64,000 bases of DNA from Ophiodon elongatus (taxonomy: Eukaryota > Chordata > Actinopteri > Perciformes > Hexagrammidae), in NCBI GenBank assembly GCA_016806645.1, contig JACSYO010001972.1:281001-345000 (forward strand), written 5' to 3'. This document shows, in pieces, positions 29,051 to 40,969 of the stretch. The notes beneath the pieces were generated by a model. It ran no database searches. It worked only from the letters and a program-made list of their open reading frames with translations, and was not told where the DNA came from. Position numbers and translations under genes: made by a program. The stretch's first letter is position 1. The number at the start of each line of letters is the position of its first letter.

Positions 29051-30989
29051 GCTGCACCCACCCCCCCACTCCCACTCTGACAGATGTATCTTTATTCAAA
29101 GGATTTATTCTGCTTTTATCCCCCCTTTCTTTGAACAGGATTAGGATTATTTAGAGGGGATTAGTGTTATTTTTTATGGATAATGTCAGAGTTTGTGTCA
29201 AAGGGGATGCATTTTGAGGGGGGTCACTGGCTGCCTGTTTGATGTTTGGTTTCGCTGTTTGTTTGACATGTAGTGAACTGGAAGTGACGCGCTCCTCTCT
29301 CTCTCGTGTTACGTGTCTACGATCTGGATCTCAGCAGTTATCCAGTTACACAATGCGACATTTAGATCGGGCAAACAAATAACCAGCAGATCTTCTGTTA
29401 GACTATTAATGCCATAAAGGAAAATGACAAAAGGACCACCCCCATCACTGCACTTGTTAGGGACCACACCAACAAAAGCATGCTGTCATGTGTATATTAT
29501 GTATGTGCTATAACTGCTGTTATGTCAAATATTTTGTAAAGGTTTCTGAAAATTCAATGTGTAAAAATAACAAAAAATGTTTTATTATAATAAACATTCT
29601 CCACTATTGTGGATCAATCCACCAAGCAGTAGTGCTAGATCAATATATATTTTACCATGTCAACTGTCCTGTTTAACAGGTTATAATGCCATAGTATGAA
29701 ATAGTACATATGAAATAAGAACAGACAAAATATATCTTTATAGAGATATAGATATATATATCTTGCGTCTTAAATAGTGTAATATATCATTTTCAAAAAG
29801 AAGTTACTTCATTTGTAATTATTAACTTCATCAAACTTTGAGAAAGAAATGTGTCCAGCCCCTTTTCATTTTGCCATTTATATTATATTGTCTTTTTTGT
29901 TAACTGTAATTAATGCTTTGTTAATGTTCAAAATACTATTTTGATCGTCTTCATTACTAAGGAAAAACACAAAACAATTTTGCCTGGTTGGCAACATCCA
30001 TGAATGCCGTTAATCCGATGTCTTTTTAGAAAGACGTGTAAATGATAAAAGATCCATGTTTTAAACTAATAATTGTTCCCCATGAACTATTACTGTATTT
30101 CTTACTGTGTGCAGCTATATGCTAGTTCAAAATGTATACGATTCAAGCCAAGTAAGACTTAAAACAGATATAGCATTCATGGAGATTTATTATTCCAGAT
30201 AGTAATAAAAAACATAATAAATAATTACTAAAAGTGTAAAGAGTACACAAGAACATATGTCTACAATGAGATCTGATACATAATATTTTGGTTAATTATT
30301 ACACACACCACTTTGACTAAAAGGAAAAATACTTAAAAAAAAACATAGTAGAAATGTTTGTTTGTTGCATAAAAGTCTGACAGTAAAATCATGAGATTGG
30401 ATATATTTTCACATCCAAGATGCTGCATCATTTCCCCGGTATGTGTGTCTAATGGACAGGGAAATACATAAACCTGATTAGAGACACACCTGCTGATTTG
30501 TTTTTGTGTTTTTGCTGAGGGTTTCACAGTCACCAACAGAGTACCTGCTCTGATGATCTGAAGAGCTTCACTTCACAAATTCATTGTGTTAATCAACTTT
30601 TTTCTTGGCACGTTATGGTATAGTTCAGTGGAATGGCTGTGATGCTCACATTTTAGTGATGTTGAAAAGAGAAAAACTAAGTACCAAAAAGCATCTCCAG
30701 GATTCTTAGTTTATTCATTCGTATGTTTCAGTCTTTGTTATTTCACACAAGTGACAGTGTGCTCTCATATCTCTACCTCCAGTAAAAATACTAATAGGTA
30801 AAAACTAAAGTAAACATTTAGAAAACAATTTGATTATAACTTACAAAAACATAAAAACAAACTTTGAAAATGTCACTAATTTTGTATTACAAAAACACCT
30901 GTTGACAATCTTGCACATGATAACCTACGACGGCGTGATACGGCCATTGTAGGTAAAACATTTTTTTTAAAGAAATCCAAACGAAAAAA
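29051..30989. other. A+T-rich spacer, nothing recognised
   Basis: Nearly 2 kb of A+T-rich DNA with short homopolymers and a small TA run near 29,745. Frames are 67 codons or fewer. No repeat family could be assigned. Confidence 0.45.
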
Positions 30990-31505
30990 CGTCAGAGATT
31001 AAAATTGTAAATTTACGAGAAAAAAAAACATATTCATTGAGATTATAAAATCATTAATATGCAAAAAAGAAATCTGAAATGATCTGAGATTAAAGTCACA
31101 AATTTATGAAAATGAAACTATTTTGTCAAATAACCACATGGCTTCACTTTCAAGGTTGGCTCAAACTCATCATACCACAGACCGCTAATCAAATTAAGGT
31201 TTGCAATTTGATTTAGCAACAAATAAAAACTGATGATTTTAGCCCAGAATCGTAATAAACATCCAGACCTGAATAGACATTGTTGTGAATTGGACCTACT
31301 CAGAAGAAAACAACGTAGTGATTTGGATGAGGTGATAGATTTTGTGCATCGGGACAGATGGTGTGGTGAGCTTACTCCAACCTTGCAAAGTGGAGCCATG
31401 TGGTTCCTTGACAAAATAAAACATTATTTTCAGAGTTTCTTTATCTTAAATTAGTGAGGTTTTTATAGCAAATTTACAATTTTATAATTTTTTCTCATAA
31501 TATTA
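30990..31505. mobile_element. Segment flanked by converging AGATTAAAGTC-type repeats
   Basis: The left flank (30,990-31,110) carries repeated GAGATTAAAATTGTAAATTT and GAGATTAAAGTCACAAATTT units. The right flank (31,455-31,505) carries the inverse type (AAATTTACAATTTTATAATT, TTTTCTCATAATATTA). Between them, 31,233-31,454 is open for 73 codons without a recognisable domain. Units of the inverse type recur at 33,215-33,275. This fits the ends of a degraded element whose termini consist of this short repeat, which is common in fish. Confidence 0.45.
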
Positions 31506-31690
31506 CCCAACTTCCTGTAATTTAATTTAAATTTGTTTATCTTCAATAGCCTCAATCTGCCATAATCAAACCTTAAAATCTGATTATCAATGGTGACCCC
31601 GTTTGTTTATATATTTATTTTTAACCCTGTTATGCTGATCTATCAATTTAAGGCGAGACATTATTACAAAATCATAATCTTTCATACACT

Positions 31691-31860
31691 GGTCAATACA
31701 TCCGAAATACACATTCAGGGGTTTATCCTACTACTTTGTCTATTTGCGTCTGTACCTAAATTCACCAAAAGTCGCCATTAGATAATGCCTCATTTGCATA
31801 TTTAAACATACTCTTTTAGAAAACACTTCACACAAAAAACAGATTGTCCTAATATAATCT
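31691..31860 (-). mobile_element. Dispersed repeat family D, inverted copy
   Basis: On the minus strand it reads through AATGAGGCATTATCTAATGG, TTTGGTGAATTTAGG, ACGCAAATAGACAAAGTAGT and AGGATAAACCCCTGAATGTG, the same order as the piece ending at 22,260. Confidence 0.65.
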
Positions 31861-31965
31861 ATCTGTAAATATAAAAAAAAAATGTCATTGGATCATGACT
31901 TAAACTGGCCTGTAACCGTGAACAGGATAAGTAGTTCAGGATATACAAGGATGACTTAGAAATCT

Positions 31966-31990
31966 CATCATGTGTGGATAACACATGATG
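31966..31990. other. Perfect 10-bp-stem hairpin
   Basis: CATCATGTGT, the 5-base loop GGATA, then ACACATGATG. It lies in unassigned sequence with no T run after it. Confidence 0.85.
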
Positions 31991-32369
31991 CTCTTGTTGG
32001 ATCTACTTCTTGTAAGCCTATTACTCTGAGACAAAAAAATACCAATACAAAAGTGACTGGGAATGATTATAAGACCTCCAGATGATGTCATTCTTGGGGC
32101 CACCATTTGTGATGCCCACATAATGAGATAAGGAGTTATGATCACAGGATAACAAGTTGATACGACGTCCAAACGTTTTTTTATAATCTGAAGGATTTGA
32201 GGGGATGCCCACCTCTTGCGTTTAAAGGCTTTTTTGTTTAAGTGTTACACGGCCACTTAACCCAGTTCTCCTAAACCCACTGAAAGACAGAACAATAAAA
32301 GCTATAAAAATGTCACCGCCAGTTTACATGCCAAACTAGCCTTTAAACAACTCATTACAAGCAATCCCA

Positions 32370-32760
32370 TCTGACGGGTGGCCGCCGGACTTGCTGCTTG
32401 GGGATCTCCATGTGTGTCCTACTTGTTAATGCCCCGGCAGACCTACAGGCCATCCACGTATCTATGGGTATTAGAGGGTCCAACAGCTGTCCATTTATCC
32501 CCGGCAGTCAGTTCCCTCAGCATCACAAAAGCCCAATCACGCTCGATGTCACAGCCGATGTCGTATAAGACAGTTGGAACCATAAAATGTCCCAGTCGTA
32601 CCATGTAAATTCAAAACACAAGGGGCACACTTTTCATTTGCATCTGAATGGAGTCCCGGAGTCGAGCAGTTTGTCATGCAAAGAAAGCACAGAGTGGAGG
32701 TCAATGGGCGCTGAGCAGTGTCGCAATCGGAACTGAAGCAGCACTAATACCACTGCTTAT
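32370..32760. promoter_or_regulatory. Candidate conserved noncoding element
   Basis: Unique block of raised G+C. The right half has two octamer-like motifs, CATTTGCAT near 32,635 and CATGCAAAG near 32,674, the latter inside TTTGTCATGCAAAGAAAGC. No supported frame. Confidence 0.4.
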
Positions 32761-33138
32761 TGTGTTTTTATCTCCTCAAACTAGGATGAGATGTAGCTTA
32801 TTGTTTCTTAAAAAGTATGTACATTACATTACTAATACATTTTCCATCCAAGCATAATAAATTACCAATACAAGCAAAGAAATTAAAAAAAGAAGTCTTT
32901 GTAACCCTGTTGTAGTTAAAACTCATTTGAAACCCATATCATTTTATTTTAAATTCCTACGACTATGCTCCTACTTGGCAACATTTTTAGGGAACATAGA
33001 TCTTAACATACCTCCCTCATTGATGTCAGTCCTACAGTACAAAAAAGCTGAACTATAACGATGATATCTGTTCAGACTGATTTAAAAAAATAGAAGACAG
33101 GAGACTTTGTGTCTCTGGAAGAAAGTGAGCATGTCGGG
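32761..33138. other. A+T-rich spacer
   Basis: Nothing recognised. The last part may belong to the adjoining LINE remnant, but no in-frame match is visible. Confidence 0.35.
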
Positions 33139-33210
33139 AATCTCAGAATCAATGTGGCCTCTGAATTTAACTTTAAAAGTCATATCACTAACATACATAG
33201 AGCAGCTTTT
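33139..33210 (+). mobile_element. Small LINE ORF2 remnant
   Basis: Twenty-four codons read NLRIN..., then SEFNFKSHITNIHRAAF, the post-catalytic motif (NLGV...FDS...F..HI......A.F) of fish L2/Rex1-like reverse transcriptases. The equivalent motif, frameshifted, occurs in the element at 55.3-56.0 kb. Flanks carry no further coding match. Confidence 0.6.
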
Positions 33211-33300
33211 CTTTTTTTCTTTCCTAAATTTGTGACTTTAATCTCAAGAAAGTTTTTTCCCCCCATAAATTTATGACTTTTATTCACGTTTTCTTCTCTG
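33211..33300. repeat. Inverse AGATTAAAGTC-type repeat patch
   Basis: TAAATTTGTGACTTTAATCT and CATAAATTTATGACTTTTAT are the reverse type of the units at 31.0-31.1 kb. Confidence 0.55.
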
Positions 33301-33539
33301 GATATTAAGCCCCTTCATTAATATTTTTCAACCTAGAATGGCCCTAGCCAAAATGTGCTTTCACATGTCTCGACATATTTTCAGAAGACAAATCAAATCA
33401 GATCCTCCGAGGTCCGTCAGAACAGCATTGACTGTTCTCTGCTGAGCCCATCATCTCCACTCAACAAGTAAGTCCACACTATTAAGATCAAGACTAGATC
33501 CCGTAGGAGACCCCCCTCCCCTCCTCCCCCCTCTGTCAC

Positions 33540-33870
33540 GTAACATCTGACCCGCGCAAGAAATTTATCACAACATTTCAATTAGGGCCTGGCAAATCTC
33601 ATAGGCAGGTGGCTATCCGGGAGCCGTTTGACCTTGCAGCCAAGATTAGCTCAGCTTTCCAATATGATTCTGTGATCTTACCCCTCAGTGTGCAGCACCA
33701 GTCAGCTTCCTGCCCTGCCCCCCCACCCCCTCTCCCCACACACCCCCCCAATCGTTGCTTACCAAAGAGCTATTAAGAGGCTCCATAAGGAAATTGGAAG
33801 GCCACCCAGTTGGCACAGGCAGGTCACCATGATTTCCTTATGGTTTAAAAATCCATATCCATACTGCCCT
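33540..33870. promoter_or_regulatory. Candidate conserved noncoding element
   Basis: Includes AATTTATCACAACATTTCAA, CAATTAGGGCCTGGC, AGCTATTAAGAGGCTCC and CATGATTTCCTTATGG. A C-rich tract (33,715-33,745) splits the block. No coding evidence. Confidence 0.35.
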
Positions 33871-34380
33871 ATCAATCATTCTACTCCTAACCATTTGTGT
33901 TTTTTCATATACATATATTCAACCTTTAGCCATTGCAAGGAAGCTTAGTTACTTAGCTTCCTCTGTGAGGTACCTCAGTATCCCTAGACATGATGTTAAT
34001 ATTCTCGAGGCCACCATTGAAATCAATATTTGGCAGTTAAAAAAATGGATAGAATGAGATAAACCAATAGTATATATGTTTTTTTTAAACACAAATACAA
34101 AAAGATAAACAATGATCTTCATACAAATCCCTGAATGTTTTTTTTTTTAAATAATAGTTAACAAGATACATAGTGAGCTAGACAATTTACAGTATAAAAA
34201 TCAACTCCTCAGTGACCAACAATGTAATAGAAACAGTTTTTTAAGGAAACTAACTATAGTCTGGCATTTCTATACTTTTGTATTACATCATATACATTGA
34301 CATTAACATTAGTAGATTTATCATCCGTTGTTTATGAAGTGGAAAGAAAGGCCGTGTTCAGATCGACAGTAGCCTGCTCA

Positions 34381-34720
34381 TGTTCCCTCAGCCCTATGTT
34401 CCCTCAGAAGTATGTTTCCTCCATCCTATGTTCCCTCAACCCTATGTTCCCTCAACCCTATGTTACCTTAATCCTATGTTCCCTTAGCCCTATGCTCCAT
34501 CTGCCCTATGTTCCCTCAACCCTATGTTACCTTAATTCTATGTTCCCTCAGCCCTATATATTATAGAAAATGTTGGACCAGAATCCCATTTGTTTGACTG
34601 TTATCCCAAAAGCAAACGGCCATTGTTCTGAAGGCCCATTGCTCCAAAAATAGAACAAACAGAAGCACATGGCCTTTTTATTATATCGAATTATGTTGTC
34701 GGACCTTCCCAGGTACGACC
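34381..34720 (+). repeat. Family E: 16-bp minisatellite (11 units) plus adjoining half-element
   Basis: TGTT cores start at 34,381, 34,397, 34,413, 34,429, 34,445, 34,461, 34,477, 34,493, 34,509, 34,525 and 34,541, an exact 16-base step. The consensus is TGTTCCCTCAACCCTA. From about 34,600 the sequence changes to TGTTATCCCAAAAGC, CGGCCATTGTTCTGAAGG and CCCATTGCTCC, the arm sequence of the 25.8-26.4 kb element, then TTGTCGGACCTTCC, which matches the inner part of that element's right arm inverted. So this is an array joined to one half of the element. Confidence 0.85.
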
Positions 34721-35430
34721 GCAAAACACTGAATTATCAAACAAAATAAAACCATACACACAAACACACGGATTACTTTTTATCAAATGCAGAATTGTAT
34801 TTCATAAACCACGTTACAGCCAAGGGGATTATCCGATTGTCAGTAAGGGCAGCTGTGATTTTGCCTTGAAAGGCTTCCAACTCAGTATTTATTTTCTGTT
34901 TAGACAAAAAAGCAACCCTGCATGTATTGTGTCTGTGTTTGTTTTTGAAAAGGCAAGGCGAATTAGTGAGGTTTTAGTTCTGTTTTTGTAACGTTAACAA
35001 TAGCTCATATTTCTAAGTCCTCTTTTGGGTTTATTCGTTTATTCGTCTGTTTGCATCTTGGTTGTTTTTTGTAAACTTTTAAGTTTCTTATAAATAATTA
35101 ACTATATTTTACCTTTCCAATCAGTTGTATGTTGCTTTCCCCTAGCGAGCTTGGTCCTAACAAGCAAGCACTTGTTTTCCTGTTTAAGTTATTTCTCCTG
35201 AACCCACTGAATGACAGTACCTTTTGATTAGATACATCTATGTATAGGCTCCTACGTTATCAGAACAATTATTTACAAAAAGCAGAAAATAAAGTCATTT
35301 AGATATATAACTGCTCAAAATGTATGTTTTGATATATATCAAGAGATAACACAATTACCTTTGGGTAACATGAAAATAACTTAAATGGTTTAATTTGCAT
35401 CAGCGTTTCATACAAAACTATTAGCAGACT
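34721..35430. other. A+T-rich spacer
   Basis: Nothing recognised; 34,800-34,910 is unique and could be a small regulatory block. Confidence 0.35.
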
Positions 35431-35985
35431 TATCGAGATGTGACTATTAGAAGTGATGTATCTCGGCCTGAAGTTCCTCACGATCTTAACACCAAAACCT
35501 CTCTCTTGCTCTTATCAGACTCCACATCCAGGTTGTCAGGGACTGTCCAAACACTGAGCGGTGTCAGGTTTCCTCAGTCCACAGAGAAGGACAAGGGAGG
35601 GGATGGACTGTTTTCAGCAGGCCATCAGACAGTCCGGGCATAACTGCTGCTGTCCCCTGACTTCCTCCAGCCCAGACTCCATCCTCCTCCGTCATCGCGG
35701 CCGTGGGGACTCGTTGCTTGGGTGGGGGGCGGGGGGGCGGTGGGCCGGGATATAAACGGCATCCTCGTCTTTCCCAATTGTTGTCTTTATCAAGCGCTCA
35801 GCCTGCGATTGACGAGTGAACCGCGGCCTGCTGATAGACGTTTCCTTTCAGAGACAGGAATAGCGAGGTCACTGTTGTGTTGTCAGGAGCCACCTAGCCG
35901 CCCCGCATTCTTCAGCTATCCACTGTGTTTGTGCTGCAAGGTGGGAAGTTTACTCAAGTAGTTAACTCGGTTGCCAGTAGGGAAG
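35431..35985. other. G+C-rich unique stretch with a G tract
   Basis: Overlapping short frames (79 codons or fewer) have no domains. G runs at about 35,720-35,748 give a G-quadruplex-type pattern on the plus strand. The right part (CGCGGCCTGCTGATAGACG onward) could be regulatory. Confidence 0.35.
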
Positions 35986-36119
35986 ATTTGTACATCTGTG
36001 AATCCACTGAGCCATTTTATTAGAAATAATAGAAATGCATCAATTAGCAGTTTGAGAGGGGGAAATAATATTTTTTCAAATAAATGGCTCTCTCATGTTA
36101 AAAAGTACCCTTTTACCAT

Positions 36120-36690
36120 TTAGTCTCTAATAATTTGCCTTCACCGCGGCCCCGTACCATTCAACTCATCTCAGAGAAAATCTTGCCCTCCTCGTCTTTT
36201 GACTCGGAAATGATTGATATGCTCTTACAAAGACTGCACAAAATTATGCGCAGCGCGCACAGACAAAAGATCCTCTCCAGCACTTCCTCTACTTTAACAT
36301 GCCACACTCTCTTGATCTATACCCTTGATTACTATTGATTGTCTGAAAGATTTTTATCACAAAATCAATAGTTTATGGTGGCTGTGATATACTGCCGCTG
36401 GACGAGCTCAAAGTTGTCACCCCTACGTAGCCCCTAAATGTGAACAAAAGGCGAAGGTAAAACATATCCTATTGATTTCCCCCATTGATTCCTTTATCAC
36501 TCTGATAAGGTAATGACAACATATGCGGAGCTATCAGTCCGCAGCGAGACGGATCGTGTTTTTCTGCTTTAATTAAATGGGTTAATTGGTTGATGTGGCC
36601 AAAACAGTGTCTCGAGAACCGGCCTGGACAGCAACCGTCATATATCAGGTTGCAAAAGCAGACACAAAGTCTCGAAGGCCAGAACCGCGA
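36120..36690. promoter_or_regulatory. Candidate conserved noncoding element pair
   Basis: The left part has CTCTAATAATTTGCC, AAATGATTGATATGC, ACTATTGATTGTCTG and CACAAAATCAATAGTTTATG (TALE/HOX-like). The right part has TTTAATTAAA (36,568-36,577), a palindromic homeodomain site, followed by GTTAATTGGTTGATGTGGC. Unique, with no repeats and no coding frame of note. Confidence 0.4.
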
Positions 36691-37040
36691 CTGTGACAAC
36701 ACCTTTTTCTGAAAATACTTATTGTACCGGTGTATTATTTGTGCATTTGACCAGCAGTGGCAGACTTCCCGTACTTAAAGTATTGCTCTATATTTGGCTT
36801 ACTCTCCCCCGACATATGTAGAGCCTCTGGATGGGATGCACCGTGACACTCTGGCATTATAACATTTTTGATTCCAACTGACTTTTTTTTTTATCACCAA
36901 TTAACTATGGTGATATTTTATCTATCATCTCCTTTAAGAATGTTCGGTGTATCGTGCTGCATTGCAATTTGTCTCTGATTCATTTTTCCCGCATCATCGC
37001 AGTTTGTATGAGAAAGTTGTTGCAGTATTTCAGATTCACC

Positions 37041-37634
37041 TTAAAAGGACAGTTCACCCGAAAATATGTATTTTTTCCCACTTACCTATCGTGCTATTTA
37101 TCAATCTAGATAGTTTCTTGTGACTTGCCTCGTTTTGGAGATATCAACCTTTTTTATATATGTATATAACCTGATATATTGGCACTAGATGACGCTCGAC
37201 TTGTGGTGCTCAAAAATAAAAATAAATAATAGATGCATTTGAAAAACGTCTCTTTCCAGAAACCAGAGCTGGTGATTGTTAGAACAGTGGAAAGATTAAA
37301 CAAGATGTTTTTGAGGAGTTTTACTTTGGTTTTGTCAACTTTGAATGAAGGGTGTTTTACAGTGATCACCAGGGTAAAATTATAAAATTGTCTAAAATTA
37401 GTATATTCTGACTGTAGTCTGGTGGCTTTGAGGAGATCATAATCTCCTCCCAGAAATCATGACCTGGTTACTCAAGATAATCCACGGACCTTGTTGTGAG
37501 CAGAATCATGGGACATGAATGCAGGAGAGGGCAGATGTCTAAAACTAGGATACTCACACCAAAGCAATATAGACTGATAAATAGCACAAGAGGAAAGATG
37601 TGTATTTTGGTTTTTGAGGCGAACTGTCCCTTAA
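37041..37634. mobile_element. Non-autonomous DNA transposon with inverted ends (AAAGGACAGTTCACCC type)
   Basis: The left terminus AAAGGACAGTTCACCCGAAA starts at 37,044. The right terminus, read on the minus strand from 37,632, is AAGGGACAGTTCGCCTCAAA: 21-base ends with about four differences. TTAA abuts both ends (37,041-37,044 and 37,631-37,634) and may be the target duplication. The interior (TGTTTTTGAGGAGTTTTACT, CTTTGAATGAAGGGTG, GGTGGCTTTGAGGAG) is noncoding. I recognise this as a frequent percomorph MITE. Partial copies follow at 38.9-39.2 kb. Confidence 0.8.
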
Positions 37635-38409
37635 ACTATATTATTTTATTAGCATGCAACATAAAAAAACAAACAGCATTTGACCACTGAATGTAGTCGT
37701 CCTGTTAGCAAACACGTCTAATTCATTGGTTGATGTAATGTGCTGATTGGTTTTAGTCTGTTTAGTCTCTTTTATGTGAAATTTCATTATTTGTGTTTAA
37801 CTTTTTGCCGTTTTGTTTTTAAGTCTGTTGTTTTGTGTTTTTTTCATGTGAATCTTTTATGATGCCGTCTAAACCAGGACTCCCTCAGAACAGAGTTTTT
37901 TAATCTCAATGGGACCATCCTGGAAAAATAAAGGTTTATTGAAAGAAAAAAAAGAAAGAAAGAAAAAGAAAAAAACATGAACTCAATAATACATTATTAA
38001 AACAAATAAAATGCTATTGTTAAATACTGATGAGAAATACCATGGGACTATTTCATGTTCAAAGTTGCTATGAGATATAGGAATATACGATTGCCCTCAA
38101 CTGATGTAGTGACCTGACACTTTTTTTAAAAGAGGAACTCAAACTTATTATAATTTACCTATTTCACTTCACACATAGAGTCTTGTTTGTGTATTAGTAT
38201 TAGCTATGGTGATTGTCCAACAATACATGTCCAAAAAAAAAAAAACTCTCGCTCAAAACTAGCTTGAAAGGTCAGTTTAGCTAAATTCTGTTGCCCCTTC
38301 TCAACCATGGTGTTTCAATGGAACATGTCGTCAATCAACATTTTTCTGAAAATACATCAGATTTTTGTTGTATACACTTGATTCTTATCCGTTGCCCCAG
38401 GCTCGAGGT
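37635..38409. other. A+T-rich spacer
   Basis: A-rich stretches near 37,947-37,975 and an A13 run near 38,233. Nothing else recognised. Confidence 0.4.
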
Positions 38410-38720
38410 CATAGACCATGATCCATTTATTTAACTACATCCGTGGCCTTGGACTCAGCAAAAGAAAAAGCTATCTAATACGGCATTGAACAGATGGATT
38501 TGTGATCTTGCATCTGTGCCGATTGTCCTCAAGAATTGCCACCTCACATTAGTCCTTGCGGCGCTGTCCCGCTGCCTCCCCCCACTCCATAAAAAACAGT
38601 GTTAACAAAGAGCAAATGCTAGCTAGATATCAAGTGCTCCATAAAGGCTCCTCTGCAAGCTGAAGGTTATCACCAGCGAGGTTTACTTGTTGAAAACAAC
38701 TGGAAGCCACCTGCATCAGC
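38410..38720. promoter_or_regulatory. Candidate conserved noncoding element
   Basis: Unique block with GATCCATTTATTTAACTACA, AGTGTTAACAAAGAGC (SOX-type), TAGATATCAAGTGCTCC and GTTTACTTGTTGAAAACAAC. It ends at the (TG)n array. Confidence 0.35.
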
Positions 38721-38738
38721 AGCTCGAGGAGGGGTGAG

Positions 38739-38748
38739 TGTGTGTGTG

Positions 38749-38783
<35 letters not shown>

Positions 38784-38790
38784 GTGTTTG
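38739..38790. repeat. (TG)n microsatellite
   Basis: About 25 TG units with TTTG interruptions, then a G10 tract. Cys-Val open frames over it are artefacts. Confidence 0.95.
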
Positions 38791-38924
38791 TGGATATGTT
38801 GGGGGGGGGGAGGGCAAGACCCCCGTGCTCAGTTGTCATACATACACACAGAGTACTTCTTTCGCTCCCTCTCTGATACCGTTTTTCCCACCAAATTTTT
38901 TTTTTATATGTGCAGGTTTTTTTA

Positions 38925-39245
38925 AACACTGCCAAACCCGCAAAAAAAAAAAAGACGGTTTTGATGAGTTTTATTTTTTTTCTGTCGGGTTTGAATGAAG
39001 TACGTTTCATAACGACGAGCGAGTTAAAATTACTTTGTCGATGGAGTCCGGTGACTTTGAGGAGTATAAAAGCTCTTTCCTTTCACATCTAACTCGGTTA
39101 GTTAAGGGCTCACTTCAAACAAACATGAGTCTGTGATTTTGGAAAGATCAACCAAGACGGTTTTGACGTTATATTTTGTCTCTGTAGAGATTGATCGAAG
39201 TGCGTTTAACAATGATCAAGGTGGCTTTGAGGAGAGCATATTAAT
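38925..39245 (+). mobile_element. Two partial copies of the AAAGGACAG-type transposon interior
   Basis: GACGGTTTTGATGAGTTTTA with GGTTTGAATGAAGTACG and GGTGACTTTGAGGAG (about 38,953-39,064) repeat as GACGGTTTTGACGTTATATT with GATCGAAGTGCGTTTAAC and GGTGGCTTTGAGGAG (about 39,158-39,235). Both match the interior of the 37.0-37.6 kb element. Termini are missing. Confidence 0.6.
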
Positions 39246-39664
39246 TGTATAATAGCAACAAAAAACAATAGTGTTACTATATGTATGTTATTATTATATA
39301 CTGTATAGTATATCTGTGTATAATTAACTGATTTGGCTTTATGTGATTGTATATCAGGGAAGGAAATCTGGACAAATTGGTATGTCTTTAAGTCAGCAAA
39401 ATATGTTTACTTCAACTTTTTCTTGCCGTTTCATTTCTATCAGTTCTTCTGTACTCACCTGAGAAATAGCTGATATCTAGGAACACAGCGACATCACAAC
39501 AACAAAGTCAGGCTTGTCAAGAAACGCAAGCAGACAATCAGCCAAAAATGTATTCAAATGTGTAAATTTAAATCAATCATTAAGAACCGTAAATGTTGTT
39601 TATAAACCCGAAGAAGCTCGCCAACCTCTGGTTCTGAAAAGTAAAGCAGAAGAGTCTTAAAACT

Positions 39665-39972
39665 GCATTATTTCTTATGGACTCCTCTGGTTGCAAGTCC
39701 GATGTACAGAAGTCTATGATAAAATGACCCAACTTCTCTCTTGATCTTTTTCAATTTGTTTTTTTCATTCTATGAAAGTTAATTGTAGCCTTTTTTACTT
39801 ATTCGGAGTTTGGTTGTACTTAGCTCCGCCCTCTCACGTCACTTCTGGTTGCAATAAACCAAGATGGCGACAGCTGAAACCAAGATGGTGACGGCCAAAA
39901 TGTCAAACTCGTAGTCCACAAACCAACGAGGGATGTCACGGGGACTACTTCTTATATAAAGTCTATGCCCAG
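39665..39972 (-). mobile_element. Dispersed repeat family A, copy 2 (partial)
   Basis: On the minus strand: TATATAAGAAGTAG near the start, GGCCGTCACCATCTTGG and GTCGCCATCTTGG (the YY1-like segment is doubled: 39,860-39,871 and 39,880-39,891), GGAGCTAAGTACAACC, and ATAGACTTCTGTAC near the end. The middle blocks seen in copies 1, 4 and 5 are replaced or diverged. Confidence 0.6.
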
Positions 39973-40969
39973 AGCTAAGCAATGAAGTTCCATGTTAAGC
40001 GTCCACTGCAGACACTGAGTTCCCAAGCAAGGCTACAGGCTGCTCAGGATTTCCTTGCGTTTCCACTGTATTTCACAAACCAGGACTTTTTCGGATAACA
40101 TTAAAAAGCTGATAATTAAATAGGTGATTTTCTTTTCTCAAGCTGAATCCAGGTCCCTGCTGGTTCTGTCTCCAAACAGCATCCGAACCCCACTTCATCG
40201 ATTTTTGGTTTGTTCCACTGAGTGCATGCCACTTTTTAGATTTTTTTCCTATAACTTTTATTCCTTTTGTTAAAAAGTTTGTTGGATGTCCCATTTTGCC
40301 GGACGCTGAGAAATCATTTGGTTTCTGACCGCTGACTTTAGTTATCTCTGAGTGATCCTGCTCCATACAGAATAAAATGGTGTTGATTATAAATTATTAT
40401 TTTATTGCTAATAAATTATTATTTTTATTATTAGTTATTATTTCAACTAAATAGGAAACGTGTGTAATTCCTTCTTTTTTTTAAAGTTCTATAGTTTCAC
40501 TATGGAGGCCTCTTTGAGTTATTACACAGGTGTGGTATGAACTCGATTGCATGTTGCAAATACACGTTTGTGATGTTTATGAGTTAACAATTGCACCAAA
40601 CTAACAGTACATGTATTATTTTAAACAGAACAGCTCTCGTCAGACTTTTGTGACCGCTTGACAAACACGGACCACCTCATTACACAGAGGGGTTCAGGGC
40701 ATGGCGACTGTGGGGCGGGATGACCTCTGAACTTGAATACTGCTGAGCTGGCTTGTGTGGCTAAGAGAGAGAGACAGAAAGAGAAAGTGTCTTGAGGCTC
40801 GGTTGATAGACGGTCCACTCTTGGCTTTTGTCTGTGCGGGCTCCTGTTTGAGTGACACATGCTGTATATTGCCGGTGGCAGGCTGAAACAGATTGAATCT
40901 GTCAGGCTGCGTTAACCAATGATGAGGGTGAGCCACCTCTGACAGCACACGGCTTCTTCTTATTTTTGC
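39973..40969. other. Spacer, nothing firmly recognised
   Basis: A 97-codon minus frame (40,366-40,073) and overlapping 79- and 84-codon minus frames (40,621-40,948) have no recognisable domain. Confidence 0.35.
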
